A DNA stretch of 64,000 nt from Miscanthus floridulus (Eukaryota > Streptophyta > Magnoliopsida > Poales > Poaceae), in assembly GCF_019320115.1 (NCBI RefSeq), contig NC_089591.1:18454502-18518501 (forward strand), written 5' to 3'. The translations under genes and the position numbers were made by a program. This document shows, piece by piece, positions 31,467 through 43,712 of the stretch (positions are counted from its first letter, which is position 1; the number at the start of each line of letters is the position of its first letter). The notes below the pieces were generated by a model. The model did no database searches. It saw only the letters and a list, made by a program, of their open reading frames with translations, and had not been told where the DNA came from.

Positions 31467-34400
31467 TAGTACAAATATTTATGTACTATACGGGAAACCT
31501 ACTAAAGAAACACCAATAAATGCCAGAAAATCAGGAATAAAATTTCACATGGAAGACAATGAGCAGCAGTGGAAAACAACATACATTTCACAATAATCTA
31601 AGTATTATTGGTCCAATCTATACTCTTCATCAAACTACTACGCAGTGTTAATTTCATCCTGTGACCAGGCCAATTTGTCGCAGAAAATTAAATAGTACTC
31701 CTACCCGCTATTATATTTGTGCACTGTTCATTTCACTAATATTAGCCAACAGTACTAAAGGTGGCCAATAAGAACAATACCAAAAATTCATAAATGCAAC
31801 ATAATTACAAAAACCCCATTTTTCTCCTCGAAGTTTTCTCGGTCGGCGGTGAGCTGCTGGCCTGGCATCCAAAGTGGTACGTTGCTCCCATCACTTGAGG
31901 CAACCATTAGTCAAAAAAGATGGACAGAGAAGAAAAAAAAAACACATAACATAAAGCACGTACGGGGGCCTACACGAGATATACAGGTGGATCGGAGACG
32001 ACCCATCAAGCAGCAGATGGCGCATCTGATGGTACCGACACGATGCCGAGCTAGCACGGATTTGGCAACGAAATCACCAAGAATACCCAGGGGCCAGGCG
32101 GCCGCCCGGCTGGCTGCCGTGCAGCAGACGATGCATGCATGGATACGAAAACGCGGTCCCTGGCGCGTCTGCGAGGTCAACAAAGCGCCACCGGCCAATT
32201 CCAAGTGTTTGTTTGTGGACGGCCGTCTCCGTACGGTTGGTCTGGTCTGAGGCGCGGCGGCCGGCCGGCCACGCCGCTAATGCGATGTGATGTGTGATGG
32301 AGCGGACGGCATTGTGTGTAGCTATAGGTGGGGTTTACGTACGCTAGCTAGATGATGTTGTTGCTGCGGTGGCCTAAATTTCTAAACAAACGTGCTAGCT
32401 AGAGCTTTCCGCGAGAAGAAAAAAAGAAGAAGTAGATCAGCTAGCCCTTGTTTTTGGAGTTCACAAGTTCATTTTTGATTCGTGTGAAATGAAGTCAAAC
32501 GGTTGAATTTGCAGCAATAACACTCTTTATCAGCCAACTTATTAACTAGAATCTACAATATTTTTTTCTTCACAATAAAATAGATTTAAACGACTTATCA
32601 GCCGACTTTAATAACAAGCTAGCGAGACCGGACCGGGTATTATGGCAGGTACATGCATATCTGGAGAGATATGCTTCGTCGGTAATAAGCTACTTTGCCG
32701 TCGTCGTGGATCAACACCCGCCGCCGCCGTCCCGTCACTAGCTAGCTACCTAGCTTGGTCATAGTTGTTGCAGGATTTGGGTTTGGTGGTGAATATAATG
32801 GATTTGTTCCGTCCGCGCGCGCGCTAAAAGTCGAGAGAGATTCTGGTCTCAACTTGCCCATCCATCACTTAGCTTCTTATTAATGGACCCACATCTGCTC
32901 CATCTAAACCTATATATCTTTCTTTGGTAATCATTAGGAGATTTAAAGACAAGCCCTATTATAATCTCACTTAACGACCATCTTATGTTGTTTTCTTACT
33001 TGAACCGCACCACACACCTAACGAAACATTTCATTAGATTATTTCATATGTATATACACTAGCCGCAGTACTTAGAAAAAAGAAAAAAAACGACAACACC
33101 TGGACTATTCAGCATGAGTTTCATAATTAATCCTTGAAACAAAGGACGACATGCATGCCTTAATTAGCTAGCTAGCATTATTGACAGTAAAGACGCCCGC
33201 CCTGAGGCGTCCAATGAAGCTAACTCCGATTGGCCGGTGCAGTTAACTAGTGTTAACAAGTAATATAACCACGACATCAACCAACAAGATGCCGAAGATG
33301 ATGAATACTATATTATATATGTGCCTGTCTACTATCCTAGCGTCGTCCTTTTCAGACAGTTCACCTAATGTTATTCTTCAGGGCCCAGATTAATTAATAA
33401 TTACCAACAAACTGATCCCCCTGATAATAAAAAAAAACATTTTGTTGAGTAACCCTCACTTGTTTTTTTTTCTGATCTGATGATAAAAAAAAGCAGTTGT
33501 CGATCGATTTGACAACTTGTTGTGAGTTTGATCAGAGACGCGCGGACATTGCGCCGTGAGCGTTATTTTGCGAGCAAGCTATAGCTAGTGGTTCTCATGA
33601 TTGCCAGCATTGGTCGGCGTCGGACATGACGTTGATCGATCCAAAGGGATTGGGTTGGCCGAGAATAGTAATGCAAGCGAGATTCCTGTTCGATTACTTT
33701 TGTATATATTTTCTTTTTCTTAGTGAAAAGAAAACGAGAGAAAGATTCTTTTCGGCAGGATCATGCATGGGCCCTATATATACTTGTTGATATATATGCA
33801 TGTACATATTCAATCATCGCAGTCAAGGTTATCCTGTTTTATGTTTGCAAAAATTACATAAGGTTGCCCATGTAATAAATAAATAAACATATCTCTTGCA
33901 TACTCTGGATTGGATAGCTCAAAAACTTTACTATTTCCCATCTCAAGCAATACTATTTCTTTTGTTTTTCTACTCATTTATATTTTTTCTTTTCAATGAA
34001 AAAGATGTTATTACTCCCTAGACATCTCTGTTATTATAAAGAAAATTTAATATAACCTCTTAAATTTATCTATAAATTGCTCATCTCTGCCATTATTGCT
34101 AGTATGCAATATAATTTGAAATAACCTCATAAATTTTCATCTAAACTATACACCTCAACCATTATGAAACATAATGCAAAGTAACTGTTTAGTTTGGTTT
34201 TAATAGAAAGTGAAGAATTTTTTTAATAAAAAAAGATACAACAAACTAAAGCAAAAATTTAATATTATTCTGTAACATAAAATTCTAGACCAATGTGGAG
34301 CACGGTTCAATGGGCTAGTAAATTCTAGTGAAAGGATTAATTATTTTCATCACACTATTGGTTTCCAATCTATCTAGCCTTACTTCATCATCAGAATCTA

Positions 34401-35059
34401 GTCTATAGGCGCTATTCTCCTTTTTTTTATACAAAGGTCATGTAACATGCCCACCACACTTATACAACCATGTATATCCGCACCTGCTATACGCCTATAC
34501 GAATAAAACAAGTAAAAGCACTTGCATATGTGTAATGTAGGCAATGGTTATATTTGAATCATGTTGGATGGAATCATACCCTCTCGTATGCCTGCAACAC
34601 TATATAATTATAAGGTGGTTAGCAGTTTGCAACCTACTCTGTTGATCACATTTGTTCCAAGCTAGAGATTTAATTTACCCGGTTGCGAGGCTACTAGCTT
34701 CAAACTTTGTGTTAGGTCAAATATGTAAAACGGTACCTTTGTTAAAAAAAAATGCAGCTTGCCGTCAAAACAAGTTGTATATTATTGTCTTTTGTGAAAA
34801 GCTAGGGATTGAAAAAGAAAAAAAAAGAAAATAGATCTGGTTCATGTATAGCTGAAGGTGACATGTCATCACCACTCATGAGTCATGAGCAATCATATGT
34901 ATATTGACAAAAATGAAAATTTTCTGGACAAAACAGATCCTTGTCAGATCTAGCCATTTTTCTTCATTTTATACATCCACTAGCATCGTTGTTCAGTGAG
35001 ATTATAATATATATGATCTAAAGCGATGATGAATGAAAACAAAGATGTGTATGCATGCG
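31467..35059. other. lower-copy intergenic region, no gene recognised
   Basis: The block 31940-32300 is GC-rich ('gcggccggccggcc' near 32260) and open in more than one frame on both strands, with no domain I recognise. It is followed by AT-rich sequence with poly(A/T) runs (33420-33490, 34440, 34745, 34820) and a short (CG)n at about 32814-32824. This could be gene-flanking DNA, but I see no start, splice or coding pattern good enough to call an exon. Confidence 0.5.
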
Positions 35060-35366
35060 AACTGAGCGCTAGGTTGGGTTACATCGGTGGAAACTGCTCA
35101 TCTAGTTTTAAGTCCTGACTCGATATGGATGCTTGAATTTTTTTGGATTTATTTCAGGATTTAATGGCGTTATTCTTTTAGTGGTAGACGACAGTGCCCG
35201 TCGACAGTGAAGCGCATGTGGTGACTTCATCAATCTCGAAATTTGTCGGTCCAACTCAATTCTTCGGAGGTGCTCATAGGTGTAGAGTGTGCGTGCGTGC
35301 GTTTTTAGAGGTGAGTGCGCGCCCGTATATGTGAGTGTCTGCGTATGTAACTGGGTCTCAAAAAAA
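35060..35366 (+). mobile_element. SINE or LINE 3' end with poly(A)
   Basis: It ends in A8 at about 35359-35366. The 11-bp TGTATGCATGC occurs both just before it (35048-35058) and just after the tail (35376-35386), fitting a target duplication. The body ('cggaggtgctcatagg', 'gtgcgtgcgtgcg') resembles a 3' end shared by grass LINEs and SINEs as I remember them. Near the 5' end, 'ggttgggttacatcggtgg' could be a decayed tRNA-type B box. No coding sequence. Confidence 0.55.
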
Positions 35367-35421
35367 AGATGTTCATGTATGCATGCTTTCTCTTGTTTTG
35401 TTTGGGATTTGATTGCATTAT

Positions 35422-36855
35422 TGTCGGTGTTTCGTACAAGCACCGACAAGTAAATTTATAGTGATGTGCGTTAGGCTCGGATGGTGCGCTAAAGGACACA
35501 AGATTTATACTGGTTCGGGTTGAATGTCCCTACGTCCAGTCTGTTGTTGCTCATGTTATTAGCACCGAAAATAGTTCGTAGTAGGGGGTACAAACGGTCG
35601 AGAGAGAGGACTGGTCCCTAAGTCTCTGATGGAAGGGTCGAAAGGATGCCAAGAGTTTGGTAGCAGCTTGACTGTGTGTGACGTGTTTCATGTTGTTCAA
35701 AGTGCGTCCCTTTGTTGGAGGAAGCACATCCCCTTTTATAGATGAAGAGGAATGACTTTACAAGTGAGAGGGCAAGGGTGCGTATGCTACCCCGCCTTGT
35801 TGTTCACGTCTACCAAGCCTTGTAGTCTATTCCGGCGGGTGCGAGAGGATGGTAAGCGTCTACAATACTGTCGATGCCACTGTAGAATGTCAGGATGGCT
35901 ACAGAGTACTGCTCCCGCAGGGTATGGACTCTAGTATAGTAGTTTTGACTTATGAGCCTTGCCCAGCCTTGCTCCGCACACCTTCTGTTCCTATGGTCCG
36001 AAGTAGCGCTGTGGGCAAGGCCTTCTGATTGGAGAGGGCGTCCGGAAGCTGAAGCGAGTGCTCCGATCTGGTGGTCCCGAGGGGCCGTGAAGCGGGCACC
36101 GCTCCCTTGGGACCATAACGTGGTGACAGCACATCCGTCATTTGTGGGGAACGCGAGTCTTTTCCTGGACCGTAGTGGTTGTCGTATGTCTATGTCGGGT
36201 TCCGTGTCCGAGAGCTGAAGGCGGCGCCTACAACTCTGTAGGGCGAAGAGTATGCACCCGCAACACTTTTCATGCTACGCCTGGGAGGGTCTAAAGCACC
36301 CGTCCCGTCGTTCTCTGGCAGTACTTTTTCTGCCAGGGCGCAGGGTATGGTCCATGAAGCCGCGGTTGACCCGAACGTCTTGTCCTACTCTGTACCTATC
36401 ATCATGAGGGGGCGGGGAGAGGTTGATAGGCGAGACGAAACTAGTCTTTGGACATCGGGCGAGGCGAAGTTCGCCCTTGGGGGTCGGGCGAGGCGGAGTC
36501 TATCCCTAGGACCTCGGACGAGGCGGAGTTGACCCTTATCCCTCGGGCGAGACCGAGCCCAGCCCTCGGGGGTTGGGCGAGGCGGAGTCTAGCCCTTAGC
36601 CCTCGAGCGAGGCGGACGTCGGACGAGGTGGAGTCTAGCCCTTAGCCCTCGAGCGAGGCGGACGTCGGACGAGGTGGAGTCTAGCCATTAGCCCTCGGGC
36701 GAGACGGAGCTGGTCCAAGGGCGTCGGACGAGGTGGAACCAAACTCCCATTATTCGGGCAAGGAAAGCAGCGGCGTCCTTGTTCGTCCAGGAGTTTTTAA
36801 CGTTCGACGGTTATTGGTTCCACCTCCTGGGGTACCCGGTGTTAGATCCCCGACA
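35422..36855 (+). mobile_element. solo LTR (gypsy-type) with ATTAT duplication
   Basis: It starts TGTCGGTGTTTCGTAC and ends ...GATCCCCGACA. An exact 5-bp ATTAT flanks it (35417-35421, 36856-36860). No internal region or second LTR exists, so it is a recombination product. A short inverted repeat near the start (CGGTG...CACCG) and a GC-rich minisatellite (36440-36740) are visible. The open frames inside reflect that minisatellite. The strand is arbitrary. Confidence 0.9.
36440..36740. repeat. GC-rich minisatellite inside the solo LTR
   Basis: Imperfect tandem units contain 'ccctcgggcgaggcggagt' and 'ggacgaggtggagtctagcc', with variable unit length (about 30-60 bp). Two adjacent ~57-bp units near 36590-36700 are almost identical. 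Confidence 0.85.
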
Positions 36856-36860
36856 ATTAT

Positions 36861-37388
36861 AAACCCAGTTTCAATATAACATATTTTATTTGCATTTGAT
36901 AGTACAGCTTCAACCGACGTATACATAAACTGATTGATTATATATCTAACCTCACATTCCTTTGAGGTTAATTATGTAAGCAAGCATGATTATGAACTGA
37001 ATTTACAACGCGTTGTATTGTATGGTTATATATAGTACACCCATTCCTCTTTTGGGATAGGGATAGCAGTAGCATTCCTATTGATGAAGACGGTATGTGT
37101 GTAGGTCCCCATCACATGGTACCCAAACTTTAGATGCTGATCCATCACACAAATATATTCACATAATCACATGGCCTCTAAGCTAGCACTTGATATAATA
37201 ATGTCGACGATGTGACTCGTTAGTTGTTAACCATCCAACTTCTGCCTGAACCTGACACTTCCACAGTGACATATTAATCCATGTAGCTTATTCAAATGGG
37301 AAAGGAGATGCTACTACTGTTCATCTAGATGCTATTGGCTACTCTCCTTAATTTTAGTGCCGACGGCTTAAATATATCTTAAAGATTA
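36861..37388. other. intergenic, nothing recognised
   Basis: This is AT-rich single-copy-looking sequence. No open frame with recognisable features and no terminal repeats were found. Confidence 0.5.
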
Positions 37389-37580
37389 GTCCATTGGCAA
37401 GTAGTCTCAGCGGGTTTCATATCCCGGGTTCCGACAGCACCTATATTTTAGAAACAGCGCAGATAAGTTTTATCTTCACGAAACTCTCTACTCCCATAAA
37501 ATTTTTATCATCTCTCTTCTCTAATACAAGTGTCATGTCATCAGTATTTAATGTGTATGAAACTCTTATTGCGATGGGCC
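37389..37580. mobile_element. MITE with TTA duplication (192 bp)
   Basis: TTA occurs at 37386-37388 and 37581-37583. The ends are imperfect inverted repeats ('gtccattggcaagtag' against the complement of 'ttattgcgatgggcc'), and 'gtttcata' is repeated inward on both sides. This fits a PIF/Harbinger-derived MITE. Confidence 0.65.
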
Positions 37581-37671
37581 TTAGAAAACAACGTATAGTA
37601 GTGTAGAAAGGTACTTTAGGGAACACTGATCAACGTTTTGCTTACCTAACTGCAGGGGTTTTAATTTTCGT

Positions 37672-37788
37672 CCTGTTTGTTTGGCTTATAAACCGTATTT
37701 TTTCAGCCAATGAACAGTATTTTTCTCTCACAACAAATCAGTCAACAGTACTTTCAGCAATGGATTATCAACCAAACGAACATGGCAT
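37672..37788. mobile_element. small MITE with TTCTCTCACA core
   Basis: 'gtttgtttggcttataaacc' at the left is inverted as 'ggattatcaaccaaacgaac' at the right, and the centre carries TTTCTCTCACAA. It belongs with 24141, 41148 and 42912. hAT-like is likely but no 8-bp duplication was found. Confidence 0.65.
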
Positions 37789-40149
37789 TTATTATAGATC
37801 AAATGTGTACTACCGCTACTCCTTTGTGTATAAGTAATATATAACGCTTTCAAAAAAAAAAGTAATATATAACGGCTGAATCACTACTGACTACCATGGC
37901 CACTACAAACCGAAATTTTCCAAAAGCGACCCAACCACTTACCAACTTTTGCTCTGCAAGTAGGAGTACTATTGGATGGATATTTAGGACGTCAAAACCT
38001 AAATTTAGTTAAAGAGGAACACTGGAACATGATTGCTAAGAGAGAAAAAAAATAGACCCATATGTTTAACTGATAATAATAAGGGGTCGTTTCAACTCCA
38101 AGCTCAGTCTTATATATCAGTACAGTCCGCTGGCAGATTGGTGTTTTTTATGCCCACTGTAGAAACGCGAGATATTTTTTTCCTGTTTCTTATGTTTTAA
38201 TAATTTTCTATAAACATGAATTGATTTACAAAAAAAATTATATATAATTCCTATGACATTTCTGCTTTTCAAAGAAGCCTTAAATTTGTACCCATATCCT
38301 ATTTTAATTTTTATTACTGGCATGAGTGAATTGTACTGTATAGCAAAACTATAGGATGCAAGAATCCTTTGCACACAATGGATTTAACGGGAACGAGGCA
38401 CACAATGCATTCTCATGGATTAATGGGAGCAGCTAGTGCCTAATCAGCGAATGGAATAACTAGGTTGATTAAGAATTAAGTAAGATATATTTACTCCTAA
38501 AATTCCTTTTAACGTTGTTCATGTGTGTTTCTCCTTTGTCCTTCTAAACATGCACCTAGCTAAGCATGCAAAATTCCTATATTTTTTATTCTTCTGTTTT
38601 GCTCTTGCGTTCTTATCATATTTCTATATTTTTATGTTCACTGGTCTCTTTGAAAGCATGAATTTATATAATCATGCAGGTGTTTCGGTTTTTTATTTTT
38701 CATATATAGGGGAAAAAAACATATGAAACAGGAAAAAAATCCCCAGCAATTTAAGAGCCCTTATTTGTGAATATAGTCGCAGATCATCTTTGACCGCTTT
38801 AAAAGGACTTCCAACGATGCACAACGTCATGTGTATACAAGAATGCTATTCTCCACGAGAAACCTAATTTCCCACCAGACAAAAAACAATCTTAGCTTTT
38901 CAGGTCATTTTCTATGTTCCATCAAAGCTGAGATAGTGGAAGGAAGACTGGAATGTAGTTAAAAGTAGAGATCTTATATGATAGATCCGGCCGTGTGGTA
39001 CACTAATAAGTAATCTGTTCCTTCTTTTGCACAGAATGAAAACCGCATGCGATTGATTAATCGTTCGGAGATCCGACTTTGGGCATTGGGTTCGGATCGC
39101 CGAGTAATCATGTCAACTTATATCGATCGATCCGCCGATCATTTATCTGGCGGCGCACTGTCATAGGACTGAGAGCATAGTAATAATAGCATTCATTGTT
39201 TTTAATTTAATCAAATCAATGATACTAAAGGCATGTCATGTCATGGGTTTTAACGAGGTACAGCTAGATGCTGCATGCATGTGCTTAGCCGGCCGAGACG
39301 TACGTACGTACATCAATTCTTCTGTGACATGCCCGCGGGTCGTAATTACTCGTATTTATTTACTCTTGTTATATGTCAGGTTCGTTAATTAAGCGCGGAC
39401 GGACAGACGGACCACAGGGAGTTAGGGTCTGCGCCGCTGTGGTTTGGTGAGAGAGATGGATAGCCCCCAGTTGACCGGTCTTCAGCTCTGCGTCGCTGGC
39501 CTGTTGCTGCTGCTGTGTGCATGCAGGCTTGTTTGTTCTTTTCTGCGCGGCTTGGCTTCTGCCTTCTGCCTTCTGCGTTCTGCTGCATCAGTGGCACCGC
39601 AACGCAACAAGGGGCGTGCAAGTCAATGGCCACACAGCCGGAGCAATCAATGTATTGCCGTTGAATTTGCGCTCGGACGCTGTTTCATGCTAATCGATCC
39701 AACCCGTTCCTTTCCTCCCCATGCATATGGTCCTCATCACTCATAGCGACGGCACTTCTGGAAATGAAGGCCTTCATGGACTTGTGCTGGAAATGAATGC
39801 TTAGAAACTTTTGCAGCATTCATCAGGGGCTGTGTTTAGTGAGTGAATTTCGAAAAACACTGTAGTGAGTGACAATAATGCATGCAAGAGGCACACGTAA
39901 ATAAAACAAATTAAACCACAAGTGTATGTGGTACATCGGCTTAATTAATGATAGAGAGACGAGTGGCGGACAATGGTCGCAGGCCAGCTGTCTACATTAT
40001 TTTGACCTGCCAGCCGGGTGTGATTCTAGTACACACTCACGTCAGACTTTTTCCGCTGCGCGCGCGGTAATTCCAATTTCAAACCAATGTATGATCATGA
40101 GCAACAAGGCAGCAATGTTGTACTATCCTTCTACTCCTAAATTTATTTA
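37789..40149. other. intergenic, no gene recognised
   Basis: This is mixed AT-rich sequence with short motifs such as tacgtacgtacgta near 39300. A plus-strand open frame at 39444-39746 has a hydrophobic leucine-rich start but no other support (see rejected items). No RNA gene seen. Confidence 0.5.
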
Positions 40150-40430
40150 GGAGGTGCATTGGAAGGATGTTGCATGAGGTGTTCGGATGCTAATAAAAAA
40201 TAAATTATATAATCCGTCAGTACTTCACGAGATAAATTTTTAAGCCTAATTAATTCATCATTAGTACATGTTTATGATAGTAAAACATTGTCAAATCATG
40301 ATCTAATTAGACTCAAAAGATTCGCTTTGCAAATTAGTCAGTAAACTATATAATTAATTTTATAATTAATCTATATTTAATACTCTATAGTACGTGTCTA
40401 AATATTCACAGCGACTAAAATTTACCACGC
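40150..40430. mobile_element. diverged Tourist-type MITE
   Basis: The core 'aagcctaattaattcatcattag', then 'cattgtcaaatcatg' and 'aattagactcaaaagattcg', follows the order of the Tourist at 25679-26023. Ends are degraded and boundaries approximate. Confidence 0.7.
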
Positions 40431-41147
40431 ACGCCTGTCACGCAGTGCATCCGGCCGGATCGCTGGCTTCATATCATAGGTAGGGGATGTCTAATGGACA
40501 GCTAGCTACTGCACAGGACTAACCGAACATAAGACCAGACGACGAGGGCCCCCCTTGGCTCTTGATGGCGAGGGTGCTGTCAGCGTGGGAGATTTGACGT
40601 CGTGCCCCTGCTTCCACGGGGTGCCGGGGCCGCGCGCGGGGGGCGCCCGCTGCCTCGCCCGGCACCGCTCCTGCGAGCTCCCCTGCTGCTGCACTGATCC
40701 ACCAGTGTTTATGGGACGACGGATCGGTGGAGAGAGAGACGTGCGCACAGTGACGCACACGCCTATAGCTCATCTCCCGGCCGGGACAGGGAGTATTGAC
40801 GGTGCATCTCCTAGTGCTTTTGTTTCTTAAGTATTTTCAGTCTGTCTCATATGGCCATCAGGGTGATACTACTGTGTACTCCGTACTCCAGTACATTGTT
40901 TGGTTTTATATATACATACTTCGTAGGTTCCAAGTCAAATGTACATTTTGGCCATGTGCCTGTCACTGTATGGAATTAATAAAGCTTGTTGTTTGTTGAA
41001 ATCTGCTAATTGAAAGGGGGTACGTACGTGTGCCAGGAATTTCAAAGAGATTGTACGTCTTGGCTTTAGTCTGTTGTGATTTTCTTTTTGTCCAGCTAAA
41101 CACACCTTTCAGATCGATCGTTGTTGCTTAGTTTTCAAAGGCCATGT
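40431..41147. other. intergenic with a GC-rich patch
   Basis: Positions 40540-40790 are GC-rich (a run 'ggggccgcgcgcggggggcg' near 40626) and open in several frames on both strands without a recognisable domain. The rest is AT-rich. No gene called. Confidence 0.45.
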
Positions 41148-41272
41148 TCGTTTTCGCTGAAAAAAAAGATGAAACACTGTTTCGGCTGATTTGGCGTGAG
41201 AGAAAAATAGTGTTTCAGCTTAGAAAAAATAAGCTGAAAAAAAACAGATTATAAGAGAACAGGGACCTTTGT
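41148..41272. mobile_element. small MITE related to 37672
   Basis: The left end 'ggccatgttcgttttcgctg' is inverted relative to the right end 'aagagaacagggacc'. The centre has 'gcgtgagagaaaaatag', the reverse of the TTTCTCTCAC core. The duplication is not clear. Confidence 0.6.
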
Positions 41273-42911
41273 GATGTTGACAGTGGTATTCATACATGGG
41301 CACCATGTCATCGTGACGTTGTAATAGTAGCAGTAGGGATTTTACATGTCAGGAGGGAGTTACTCGAGTTCGTTGGAGCTAATTAGGGCCGATTTTGAGT
41401 TTTGGGTGCAAGAAGGTTACTATAGAAAAGGATTTTAGAGGTAGAGGCGTCTCATTTGCTATCCACGTTAGAAATTTTGGGCCCTTAGATCTTCTTCATC
41501 AACTTCCATCCCAGGGCTTGCTTTCTTTCTTTCTTCTATCTGCAATCATTTCCTTATTCATACATATCACCTTGCTTGCCGCTCAACTTGCAACTGACAC
41601 CGCCATTGGCTCTTGTCCTCGGTATGAATTATTTATTGTTCATGATGGAATGTTGTGATAGAAAAATACTGCTCTGGTTGGAAAAATAAGCCGAACAAAT
41701 TGGCTTCTTTCCCAGCCAAACACAGCTCTGGGCTCCTAGCCCACTCCCTGGCCTCCATCTCTCCTCGTCACTGTTTATCAAGCGAGTTTTCCCCATTCCA
41801 ACTCTCCCCACCAATAATCCTCACCACAGCCGTTGGGCACACTCCAACTGACCCCCATGTCGCGATATTTCCTATAATAAAACTCTTGATCACATCCAAA
41901 TATGGCATGCCATTGAAAATGTGAGCACTGGATAGTCCGATGCCGAACGCTGGTTGAATCGAGTTCGAGTAGGACTTGATTACCATCTTTGTTTTGGGTC
42001 ATTTATTTGGTTTGCATTTGGATCGATTCTATCCCAGTAAAGACCTCCCACCCTATACATATAAAGGCCCATGGCCCGTTGAGGCATCGAATTGATCAAA
42101 CACACAAAACTTTACTATTTTTATTGTCTTCAAACCCTAAAATCTTTTCTAGCCTTAATATGTTGTTCTTTCTTCGTCTATACGGTGACTTAGGTGTTCT
42201 AGGTGGCTTGCCAACCCTAGAACAACCTTAAGCCCTCCCGGGTCGGTGTTCCAAGATCAAACCAAGAAAGAAGCAAGCACCAGACAATCTTGGGGACGCC
42301 ACCGGACCATCCGGCCAATGCATTTTCGCGATCTACACTGGCAGCTTTCTAGCGACAACTTCTAGATTATCTAGCGAGTGGCTTTTTGCCGGCATTGTCA
42401 GACCATCCGTTCAGTTCATTTCACCGAGTCTTTGTCGATTCATGATCTATGTTTGGTCTTGGGTCGTCTTTTCTACCAACAACTCTAAATTCCCAAATTC
42501 ATAGCCCTAACTTGCCCGATCGGATTGATCTCGCTAGAGATGGAAAGGATGTGGTCCCATCACAGAAGTGGCCCTCTAGAAAGGCTGACATCTAAAATAT
42601 ATTTTATAGAGGCCGTTGTTTGTGTGCGTAAAATGGATCGATTGCCTTTGAAATTCACTAGATATTTTTGGATATAGAAATAAATGTTTGGCTTACATTG
42701 TATAATAGAAGTTGTCTCCTGAAAATAGTTTTGTAGTAGTACAGTCTTGTTGGAGAGCTCCATTGGAGGGTGAAGATTTGAAGGAACAAAAATATTCAAT
42801 TGTATGTAATAGAAGACAACACATGTCATATGACCAATCCATTTAGAAATACATGGATGTTAGAGGAAACGTGTTTAGACTTTAGACAATGTCAAGCATG
42901 TAACACTAGAC
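41273..42911. other. intergenic with possible decayed LTR-like promoter
   Basis: Around 42050-42075 'catataaaggcccatggc', followed by 'catcgaattgatcaaacaca', looks like an LTR or TRIM promoter, but no second repeat or ends can be found. A MITE half lies near 41670-41710. No gene seen. Confidence 0.35.
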
Positions 42912-43022
42912 TTTTCGCTTGCTCGTAAACGATCGTAAATTTCCAGCTGGAAACAGTGCTTTTCTCTCACACCAAACCAGCCAGCAGTAAATAATCCACG
43001 ATACGATACGGCCTTCCGAACA
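42912..43022. mobile_element. small MITE related to 37672
   Basis: 'tcgcttgctcgtaaacgatc' at the left faces 'gatacgatacggccttccga' at the right, and the core is 'cttttctctcacaccaaacc'. Boundaries are approximate. Confidence 0.55.
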
Positions 43023-43543
43023 CCTTCGAGGAGAGGGTGTTAGTTTCCAATTAACCACTCCATGCTATTCATGGAGAGAGGGAGAGCGAAATATTGAAAT
43101 ATCATGTCGTTACGTTTCTAAAAGTACAACAATACTCCATGATGCACATGTGTGTATGTTGTGATAATGCGCTCTAGTACAGGAATTTGGTGAAGAAACT
43201 ACGGCATCCATTGAAAGAGATAGATCTATATAAGTAAAGAGCTTGTATAGAAAGACGAAGAAAAAACTACATGTGTGCATGAAGTCAAAGATTGTGTTTA
43301 GTTCCCATCAATCACGGACGCGGAATAGAAATTTGACAAGTTGAGAAAGAGTCCTCCAAAATACGTACCAAAAACCCTCTGAGGCACTGAGCTACATTTA
43401 TAGCCAAGTCGATCCGTGTGGATGGTGACGTCCATCTGTAATTCACTAATTGTTGGCCTACTACGCTCAACAGTCGTCCTTGCAAACATCATAAAACTGT
43501 TTAGGACGGGAAAACCACCGTAAATTAAACGAGGTTTTGAATT
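43023..43543. other. intergenic, nothing recognised
   Basis: No open frame with recognisable features and no terminal repeats. It lies directly left of the microsatellites and the Tat element. Confidence 0.45.
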
Positions 43544-43568
43544 TGTGACGACGACGACGACGACGCGA
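43544..43568. repeat. (GAC)n microsatellite
   Basis: A run of about seven GAC units, interrupted near its end. Confidence 0.9.
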
Positions 43569-43603
43569 CGGTACGGTTGTCGTCCGTTCCTTGTAGTTAA
43601 GTA

Positions 43604-43712
43604 TAAAATAATAATATAATATAATATAATATAATACAAAACAAAATACAATACAATACAATATAATACAATACAATACAATACAATAATATAATATAAA
43701 TATAATATCGAT
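43604..43712. repeat. compound pentanucleotide microsatellite
   Basis: Runs of (ATAAT)n change to (AATAC)n and back to (ATAAT)n. The tyrosine/isoleucine-rich open frame read from the minus strand is produced by this repeat. Confidence 0.9.

Noticed and set aside
31849..32250. 133-codon plus-strand frame
   Set aside because: It is GC-driven openness. The opposite strand is open over the same span and no motif is recognised; reported only as a GC island.
36272..36645. Arg/Glu-rich frames with repeated RRSL motifs
   Set aside because: These are translations of the minisatellite inside the solo LTR.
39444..39746. 100-codon plus-strand frame with a leucine-rich hydrophobic start, resembling a secreted peptide
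   Set aside because: The composition comes from 'ctgctgctg' and 'cttctgcctt' repeats. The overlapping minus strand is also open, there is no domain, and no promoter or splice context is convincing.
40506..40830. Overlapping open frames on both strands in a GC-rich patch
   Set aside because: GC-rich sequence has few stops in any frame. No frame shows a recognisable motif or preferred codon pattern.
42040..42120. Possible TATA-driven gene start ('catataaagg' near 42056)
   Set aside because: The downstream frames are short and broken; the layout fits an LTR or TRIM fragment better, but no second repeat was found, so no element was called with coordinates.
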